In this document: one piece after another, positions 55,500-64,000 of the stretch
How positions within the stretch are numbered: the stretch's first letter is position 1
How the letters are laid out: every line of letters begins with the position of its first letter
The notes under the pieces: generated by a model
Seen by the model: only the letters and a program-made list of their open reading frames with translations
Database searches by the model: none
What the model was told of the DNA's origin: nothing
Assembly: GCA_037953625.1 (NCBI GenBank)
Contig: CM075650.1
Span: forward strand, 2,234,501-2,298,500
Direction: 5' to 3'
DNA from: Crotalaria pallida
Taxonomy: Eukaryota > Streptophyta > Magnoliopsida > Fabales > Fabaceae
DNA: 64,000 nucleotides
Program-made: the position numbers and the translations under genes

Positions 55500-58400
55500 A
55501 AAAGGAATTTCGTCCCCGAAATTCATCTTTTGAAATGTTCCACTTTTCCAAAATATTTTTATACTAGAAATCTTCATCTAGCTCCCAAAAATATGTTCCT
55601 TTAGGGTCCTCCCCCACTTAAAAGAGTTTCGATATATTCCTTGTATTTTGAAACATTTCAAATAAAACCCTTCAGGAAAAACTTTCCAAACTAAACCACA
55701 AGGATTTTTCATATAAAACTCTTATGTGAAAGAATTTCTTTAAAAGAAATACTCTTTATACTTCACATAAATAGTTTTCAATTAAAACATTTTCCAATAA
55801 ACTTTTTGGAAAAACTTTTTGGGCTGCGCACTCTGATCTCTCAAGCACGATCAAGGAAACATTTGTATGACTTTATTCCTTAATAGTTTGTGACATTAGG
55901 GTGATCAGTCCTAATATTCAAACCATTAATAACAAAATCATTCCTTTTAGATATAATCTTCCACAAGAAAGATCATACGACAGGTCTTTAAGTTAGATGG
56001 ACTTAAAGATAGGGTAATTATCACTATCAGACTTAGTTAGATAGTCAAATTCTAGAGACATTTCCGTTGGGGAGACAAAGATTTGTCTTATCCCGGTGGT
56101 TGTTAATCTCTCTAGCCATAACTGATCTTTCTATTTCTGTAGTGTCCACAGTGATTTATCACATCCAATTGTGATAAAGGTTTTGATCACAGAAAGATTG
56201 AAGTTGAATTTCCAACAGAATATTGATACTTTCAAACGATTAGATTAACGTAGTCAAAAACATTTGATTACGTTAACTCAGATCAAAGGAAGAGATAGGC
56301 TTGGGTTGCCTACGCCAGGATGACACTCAACTCTCATCTCGACCGATGACTTCTTCTCGTGCTGGATTCGTCCATTCTTTTCTCACCTTTTCCTTCAAGA
56401 CGATTCAGTGAATAATACTCCAGCTTCCTACAATCGGAATTTACCATTCCCTTAGGTACATCACCACTAAACTCCAAGTGATGTGCCTCACAGTTTTCAC
56501 CTCGAGATGGACAGATGTTCCCTTCCCTATTTCCTCCTTAGTCACTTTTCTTCAATCGAGGACTCCTTAACCTTAATATTTCAATGGTTGGTATTCTCCC
56601 ATTTACTTTTCCTCTTCCTCCAGTTGGGTCTTTATTTCATCAATCTTTCTCTTATTCTAAACTCAAACATTTCTCGCAAGAAATTCATGTACTTTCCCAT
56701 GGCCCTCATACATGCTTACCAACATCGCGAAATTCCTTATTCCTTGATAGTTGATAGCTAACTTGAGTTCGAACATAACCTATTCTGGAAGTTCATGCCT
56801 TTGGATTTCTCATCTAGGTTGTCCTAGACAACACTTCCTAAATCCCTTACTTCCATAATATATTTTCTAATATCCATAATCACCAACTTTAGCTCTAAAA
56901 ATTAAATCTCATTCATCCCTTCCAGCTCCTCATCCTCTGGTTGTAATTCACGAATCCGATTCAAGAATTTGTTGGTGATTGGCGACATTCCCAATCTAAT
57001 ACTTAGAGGGTTCCTCCTGGGTTACTAGACTTAGGTCTCTGAATTCCTCGATCAGGATAACCTCCTTAACCATCATTGGGCTAGCAATTCAAATCGTCTG
57101 CAACTACGTTTGCTATGCCAGGATGATAATGGAGCTCAAAGTCATAATCTTTTAGAAACTCCATCCATCGCCTTTATCTCACATTCAACTCTCCCTCTTC
57201 TTATTGTCATTCATACTTACGAACTCCAAACTTGTTCATGAATCACAACCTTCTTATCTTAGTATCTATTGACTCCTTTGCATTATCCAGCTCAATTTTC
57301 TACCTTCTCCGATTGGAGTACTCCTTAATTTCAATTTCAATGATGAATCAAGGTATTAAGTTATTTTACCACACTAAATCCTTTCTTAAATTTTACTTAG
57401 GTAAATGACATTGAGTTTGGATTGGGGGAAGATGTTTATTGGTATCAAAAGTTCTTTCTCAAATGACTTAAATTCTTATTTTAAACTTTCAATTTCTAAC
57501 CGGTTACAAGAAACTCTAACTGGTTATGAAGTATAGTTTTAGAAACCAAAGAATTTCAAAACCATTTTCTTTACATCATCCAATCCAACTCAAAATAGGA
57601 TTTATTCATAATCTAATACCTTGATTCCAACTGAATCCATCGCTGAAATGATTTAAATCATAATCTACTCACATTTTCCATAATTCCTCTTGGACTAGTC
57701 ATATTATGTTGGGGTATAATCCATCACCACCCCACCATAAATAAACAACACCCAATCATTTAATACCATCAGTTGATCTTTCCAAGTCAACTTTGGTCAA
57801 AGGCCATGCGATCTTAGAAAATCTTTCAATAATCCAGCCAGCCCTAAGAACTTCTTTACTTTAAAGATCACTTGCCCTGCGAACGTAACTTCGTTCAACC
57901 AAAACTCCTCTTTGACGAGCTTAACACACCACTACTCCTCTTGCAGGATTCTCAACACAATCCTGAGATGTTCCTCATGCTCCTGCAGATTCTTAGGATG
58001 AACCACAAACGAATCCAAATAGGATCTAAAGGTCCAGTTCTTATAATCCATAAAAGAACAGGTGTCTTAGTCAATCCGAACGGCATTATTTTCTACTCAT
58101 AATGTCCGTATCGAGATCAAAATGCAGTCTTAAGTGTATCCCTGCCCCGAATCCTGATTTGGGGTTAATCTAACCGCCAATCAATCTTAGAAAACACTTA
58201 GACTCCTTTAACCTGGTCCAACCAATTCTTTTAGCAACTCCTCTACGTGTTTCTCCCATTTGACCATTCCCAATAATACCATATCGTGAGGGTGGTAGAG
58301 AGGGAATCAGCTTCAAGAATTAACTTGATTCCAAACTCTATCGCTTTGCTCAAAGGTCAACCTGACATCATTTTCCTACAGCCAGGATTTCTTTAACCCC

Positions 58401-59143
58401 CTTTCTCCTTCAATATTGCTTCCCAGAAGCAACATATGGGTTCATTGGATTCCCGATTCGAAACTTGGGAATCCCGATACAGGGTTGTTCTATCGTCATT
58501 AATCATGATCACTTGATCCCTCGGCTCCCAAACCGTGTTTAAGATCAAATGTAATCATGACACAGGTAGATAGACAAAGTCTAATACCTTAATAGAACGA
58601 TCCAGACGTACCTTGGAAATGACTACAAGAAGATTTGTAGGAGTCTCCACTTGAGATAACAGATTGGGTAAGGCATTGAGCAACTTCGATCACTACCCTT
58701 ATCCGAAAGGAACAAAAGAAAGGATAGCTTTAGAGTTTAACAAACTCAGCAAGGTTGATCTTTAAGAAGATCACTGCCCTACACTCGGTCTAAAAAGTTG
58801 ATTAACTTTAACACGAGTGAGGGTAAACACTCCTCCTCAGAGTCGAGGACTCAACTACAACTCCTTAAAATTTTCTCATCACTGGTTCTATGAAAACATA
58901 ATAAACCAACACTGTGGTTTTGGGTTTACAACATGTCTAAAGAGAAGCATACGACTATCATACTTCTACTTAGACTTCATAGAACACTTTTTAATAGCAG
59001 AATGAACTACTTATCTAGAGCCATTACCCATAACCTTAGCTCTAGTTTGGAAGTATATGAAAGCATACTTCCCAGGAAACATTGCAGATATCGATGACCA
59101 GCGTATTGGACCACACACCCAAGGACCAAGAGTCAGGACCATT
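55500..59143 (-). pseudogene. Decayed gypsy pol (reverse transcriptase / RNase H traces)
   Basis: No frame longer than about 90 codons remains. On the minus strand, traces of gypsy pol can be read: near 57870-57800 a KKFLGLAG word (the end of reverse transcriptase, normally FLGLAGYYRRF), and near 57150-57090 DYDFELHYHPG followed by ANVVAD (the RNase H / connection region, normally YHPGKANVVADALS). The order along the minus strand is correct. Gag, protease and integrase were not identified. The 3.7-kb interior is short for an autonomous element. Confidence 0.65.
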
Positions 59144-59155
59144 GCTCTGATACCA
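59144..59155 (-). other. Primer-binding site complementary to initiator tRNA-Met
   Basis: The minus strand reads TGGTATCAGAGC six bases inside the 5' LTR boundary (59162). This is the standard plant tRNA-iMet primer site and fixes the element's orientation. Confidence 0.92.
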
Positions 59156-59161
59156 TAAAAG

Positions 59162-62100
59162 TGTAACACTCATTTTATGTCATCTTACTTTATAAGAAAA
59201 GTAAGAAGTTTATGAAAACTTGGACTTGTTATCGTTGGAAAAAAAGATCTGAAAATAATAATTTTCCCTTCCCTTGAAAATTCTTTTTTTCACAAATACT
59301 TGATTAGTAATGAGGTTGACTAACAAAATCAGAGTTTGCGGAAACATAGTAAAATCATCCTATTGTACCCCAAAATATATCAAGTGTAACAAGTCCATTA
59401 ATACCAAATAAGTATAATTATGAAACTGAATTCCTTTTATGATACCTTTTTCCAAAATATGTATCATATAAATTCTATTAAAAATAGAAATGTTATAGAG
59501 CTGGTCACTGGTCCCTTGTCCAAACATCCTTCTAGTCGGATCTTCGATATCTGCACAACGGGTTCCCAACCCACGGTTTCTACACTCTGCATGCACCTAA
59601 GGGACGTCTCCCCTTACTGATTCTTGTGCAAGCTAGATGCACGATCAACACCTAATAAGGGCATGGGGGTTAGCTACACATATTCGCATAATCAAATGAG
59701 AATAAAACTAACATCCACAAGTTAACATGTAGCAATTCATGATGCATAATCATATGAGCACACCCGGTTAATCTTAATAATTCTTTCAATGCAGGTGGCA
59801 TGATGCATGATTTCCTTCCACAACTAAGGCCTCTAACAAAGTCCATCTCGGACGTCCATCCAATACACCGTTGTGTTCCCGGAACACTGATATTTTGTTC
59901 CCAGAACGTAATGCCAAACCATACTTGGATGATAAGCATTCACTCCCAGAGTGTGCATCACGTTCCCAGAACGTGTAGCAAACCATACTTGGATAAATAA
60001 GCATCACTCCCAGAGTGTGCATCACGTTCCCAGAACGCATACGTTCCCAGAACGCATACGTTCCCAGAACGTATAAAACCAGGTCCCGGACACTGGCCAC
60101 ATATCTATAATGTGTCATCCAGTAGGTTGCTTATCAAAGTGTTCCCAGAACACCAACATACGTTCCCAGAACGTATAAAACCAGGTCCCAGACACTGGCC
60201 ACATATCTATAATGTGTCATCAAGTAGGTTATAATTTGGTACTCCCGGAGTACCCTCCTCATATTCCCAGAATATGATAATCGTTCCTACCCACCAAACT
60301 TCCATTCTATATGAATGCACAATCATCAAGGTTGGTTTTATCTTTAATTCAATTATTATACCAATGTGTTCCCAGAACACTAACATACGTTCCCAGAACG
60401 TATCGCAAACCAAACTTGGAATGAAATCAAGCACCACTCCCAGAGTGTGCATCACGTTCCCGGAACGTGTCCAAGAAACCATGTCCCAGACAATGGCCAC
60501 ATTCCCAGAATGTGTCATCAAGTTGGTTGCATCGGTTTAGTACTCCTAAAGTACAGGGTCAAGTACCCGAACATCACAAACTATCCTTGCCAACCTATCT
60601 CATTACCTTTCTCTATGCATGTACTGCATGCATAATTACTAAGGTTGGTCTTTCCATTAATTACTGTGATTTAGAAATATTCCAATTTCTCTTTTGAATG
60701 ATTTATTTGAGGTATAGTCTTTGACACAAAAATTCTCCTTTGAAGTATCCCAAAACATGTCATTAAACTTAGATTGGGTAAAACAAAGTCAATGGTATTC
60801 AAAAACTTAACTTTTTATTTTTCAGATTCAGGTACTAACCGGTTACAGTTCCAAGCTAACCGGTTAGAATTACAGACCTGAACAATTTATCATTGTAATT
60901 CAAAAAACCCTTTTTCTTAAATTCCTTACCCAATCCATAAACCAGTTTAACAATGCTTATACCTCAAAATCACTGTTTATATCATTCAAAAGTCTAAATC
61001 ACCTTTCATTGTCCAATGAGCATAATTTCTCTTGAAATTATTCCATCAATTTAAGGCATAAATTGTAATCTCTCCAATCTGAATTTATTGACATTATCAC
61101 AACCCATATTCAGACCTTATGTATTGAAATTAAGGCTTAGATTTGAGTAAAAACTATTAAGATTTCAGGACTGATTTATAAACTGATTTTTCTTTGAAAA
61201 TCTGCAGTGTCTAACCGGTTACGAAAATCGTGTAACCGGTTAGATTATGCAGTCAGATCATTAAAACAAGAGTTTTAACAACTCATTTTCTTCCTTTCTC
61301 AAATCTAACCAAATTTCAGTATACACCAAGTTCATATGCCTTAAAATAAACATGTTTACACCCAGAAACACATTCATATTGCATGCATCAAGTTTATTGT
61401 ATTAAATTGCACGAAAATCCACATAAACACAATTTAACACAACAAAACTCAAATCAAGCATTCAAACACAGAATTCAGCATTTATATAGCTTGCATGCAT
61501 CAATTTAAAATTGCTCAAAACAACAATTGAGCTCAAATTGGCCTCCAAGCCATTTAACCATTTCAGCTTATGCCCTTTGAGTCTCTTGGTGACTCATCCT
61601 ATATTCTACCACAATTTATTCTCATTCTAGCAAATAGTAAGCTTCCCCCTTACCTTAGGTTCGTGCTTGATGAATCTAATCACTGGAATTTGCCAGATCT
61701 CCCCAGAATCCACAATCTCCATTTTCAGTCCCCAAACAGGTTTGACAGGGTCCAAAAACCAGAAGATTTGACATAGCACTTGGCCAAAGAAATTGGGGAA
61801 AATAGTTAGAATTCAAAGTAGGTAACATGCACTAGAGAATCAAAGAGGTTTGAGACTTAAAGGTTAACTATGCTTACCAAAATCGAATCTGGAATTCAGC
61901 TTCCAGAACCAGAACAACAGAGAACTCAGACTCAAACTCTTAGCTTCCAAGCTTGATTCCTCCACCCACATGAACACTCAACTTACAAGGTGTATATCAC
62001 TGGAAAGCTCTTGATTTAAGCTTTCCAGAAAGGTGTGTTTCACTCTCTAACTCTCAAAGAAGAAGACAAATTGCTCAGAACGAATTTGGAACCCTAATTA

Positions 62101-62594
62101 CCCTTCTTCAACAAGAATTGCAGCAATCAACCCTTGATTCTTCAGCAATTCCACTATTTATAGACAAATTAAGATAGCATGCAAGGCGACACGCGTCTCC
62201 CACCATGAATCGAGTGGGATTCGTGGCGAATTCTGGGTTAAAACGCGTGATTACTCATCAAACGCACTAACCCAGTTTTCTGAGTTCATCGTGTAACCGG
62301 TTACACAGCCCTTCTAACCGGTTACATGCTGATAAAATTCAAAAATTAATAATTTAATTACTCTTTCTTCAAAAACCTTTTTAATATTGCAATTAGGTCC
62401 CAACCCAAGGACTGAATTACAATATTCATATTTTTGTACAAAATAACCATATAAAAATATTTCCCATATTTTTATATATAAAAACACACAATGTTCAAAA
62501 ACTAAAACTTTACAAACCAACATAAATCAATTATAAATTAATCGTTATAATTAATTTCTTGATTATTTGGGAGACGAAAATTAGGGGTGTTACA
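59162..62594 (-). repeat. 5' LTR of the gypsy element, 3433 bp
   Basis: Uninterrupted LTR copy. Compared with the left LTR it has an extra 18-bp hairpin unit near 60040, about 21 extra bases near 62208-62230 and one extra T. It also carries TAACCGGTTA words near 60836, 60857, 61212, 61234, 62295 and 62316. Confidence 0.92.
59873..60554. repeat. Hairpin array, second LTR copy
   Basis: Same array as 50116-50779 with one extra ACGTTCCCAGAACG unit (60025-60075 holds three in a row instead of two). One member has changed loop from CCA to CCG (60453, CACGTTCCCGGAACGTG), and the second hairpin is disturbed on one arm (TTTTGTTCCCAGAACG). Confidence 0.9.
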
Positions 62595-62866
62595 AAAAAA
62601 GTGTAGTTATTTTTTTCTCCAAATTAAAGTAAAAATAATTAATGGAAAATCTTAAAAATTGTATATTTTATTAAAAATCTTAAAAAAAATTAATGAAAAA
62701 TCTTAAAAATTGTAAAAAATAATATAGAAATTTGTGTGATAGAAATTTTTAATTAATGAATGAATCATGCATTATATTTTATTTCGAAAATAGAATCATG
62801 TATCAAATCAAAAAGATATTTCTTTGTTTTTGTTAACCACTTTGACTTTTACCAAGATAATGTGAG

Positions 62867-64000
62867 TATTTATTATTTTTACTATTTCCTATATAAAATA
62901 TTGAAAATAGCAAATCAAATATTGAAACAAGGGTCACATTCATAACTAACAAAAATTGAAATTAAATACGGGGTCAAAATTATAATTATCAATTATTCTT
63001 GTTCGACAATGAAAACATGAAATGTTTTCGCAAACCTGTTTACTTTATGAAAATGTTTCCTATTTTCATTTTCAAAAACTATTAATTATTACAACTATGA
63101 TCTCATGTATACTTTATAATTTTTATTATTTACGAATATGACCATGTGTTTTCAGTCTATTTCATGTTTCCAAATATTTATACAGGATATATATAATGAA
63201 AACAACTTTTTATTGTTTTCAATGTTTCCTATACAAAATTTTGAAAATAAGAAATGAAATGAAAACTCGGGTTACATTCACAATTAACAAAAACTAAAAT
63301 GAAAACATAGGGTCATATTTATTATTATATATGAATAATTTTTTAAAATTAAAATAAGAAACGTTTTCACAGAGCAAACAGACCCTTGAGTTTTCTCTTC
63401 CTTTATTTGGTGGATGGAAAAATCTGACAACTACATCCCTCTATACAATTAAAAAAAAATACGATTTTTTTTATATATTTTAACATTATTTAACATATTA
63501 AATTATTAAATTTATTTACTAATAATAAAACTTTGCTTAGAACATGAACAAATTAATATTTTTGTTTCGTATATTTTTTTTTTATAACTTTGTGTTTCAT
63601 ATATTAAAAAGTCATGAATATTATTAAAATATTATTATTTTTTTAAAAACTGGGTAAATGTTATTTAATATCCTACATAAAAGATTAATTAAATTAATGA
63701 TGTTATGCTAGGAAAAAATAGTAAATGATTACGAGTGAAAACAAATACATAGCATATACATTAGTTTTAACTTTTAAGAGTAAATACATGGCATGTTAGA
63801 AAGAAACATTTTTTTAAGAGAATTAAAGTCATTTTCTTTTCTCCTATTCTTTTTTCATTTTTGGAGAGAAAATATTTTTAAGGGTTTTACGTCTATTTTC
63901 TTTTTCTCTCTTTAACCAAATTAGAGAAAATAATGAAAAGGAATTGACAATGTAGTTTTGTCAATAGGCTTAAACCTATTATGTCCAAAATTATATCTCC
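62867..64000. other. AT-rich intergenic DNA at the window end
   Basis: No gene recognised. Fold-back words such as GAAAACATGAAATGTTTTCG (63010) and GAAACGTTTTCACAGAGCAA (63360) hint at MITE ends, but no target duplication was confirmed. Confidence 0.4.

Larger units (their letters stand above)
49406..62594 (-). mobile_element. Ty3-gypsy LTR retrotransposon with long LTRs, 13.2 kb including a nested insert
   Basis: Both LTRs begin TGTAACACTC and end GGGGTGTTACA (+ strand), so the ends pair as TGTAACA / TGTTACA. AAAAA flanks both sides as a 5-bp target duplication, uninformative because it lies in A runs. The primer-binding site (59144-59155) and polypurine tract (55486-55499) place the 5' LTR on the right, so transcription is on the minus strand. 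The interior is only 3.68 kb and its pol is decayed, so movement would need proteins from another copy. By eye the LTRs differ by about 20-25 substitutions and three small indels over 3.4 kb, suggesting a recent insertion. Confidence 0.92.
49376..62866. mobile_element. Stowaway-like MITE split by the gypsy element
   Basis: Left piece 49376-49405 (GTCCCTCCGTCCCATTATCT, then TGGTAAAAA) and right piece about 62600-62866 (ending TTTTACCAAGATAATGTGAG, then TA) form one MITE of about 300 bp of the family seen at 37086. Everything between 49406 and 62594 is the inserted retrotransposon. Confidence 0.65.

Overview
The window is nuclear DNA of a flowering plant: AT-rich, with spliced genes, plant-type LINEs, Ty1-copia and Ty3-gypsy retrotransposons, tRNA-derived SINEs and many MITEs. 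The repeat and protein style suggests a dicot, most likely a legume; that is inference, since no marker gene is present. No rRNA, tRNA or CRISPR locus was found. All boundaries were read by eye, without alignment or database searches.

Genes. Two intact protein-coding genes lie in the left third, both on the + strand. (1) A 13-exon gene (coding 9448-16518, 599 aa) encodes a chloroplast CAS-like protein with an inactive rhodanese domain; two of its twelve introns appear to be GC-AG. (2) A 4-exon gene (coding 19703-20742, 151 aa) encodes a glycine-rich RNA-binding protein with a likely mitochondrial presequence, a leader intron and a telo-box in its 5' region. A third gene is only a relic: the C-terminal domain of a CHX-type cation/H+ antiporter (2434-3771, minus), frameshifted and split by a MITE.

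Left part (1-21 kb): an LTR end at the window edge, a hAT-type element with an 8-bp target duplication, several Stowaway-like MITEs, a tandemly duplicated SINE, a 5'-truncated LINE end, then the two genes, whose introns and promoters also carry MITEs.

Middle (21-49 kb): a copia element broken and inverted inside its reverse transcriptase, a copia-type LTR holding a 953-bp Mutator-like MITE and partly duplicated in tandem, a nearly complete L1-type LINE (30994-37054, minus) with a 13-bp target duplication and four small disabling lesions, a second hAT element, a SINE with a 17-bp target duplication, and a second LINE split by an LTR-like insertion.

Right part (49-62.6 kb): one long gypsy retrotransposon (49406-62594, minus) with nearly identical 3.4-kb LTRs, a tRNA-iMet primer site, a polypurine tract and a decayed interior. 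It sits inside a MITE, and a further 2.68-kb solo-LTR-like element sits inside its 3' LTR. Each gypsy LTR carries the most unusual structure of the window: about 22 short hairpins with different, compensating stems but nearly the same loop (CCA or CCG). This is my main candidate for something undescribed.
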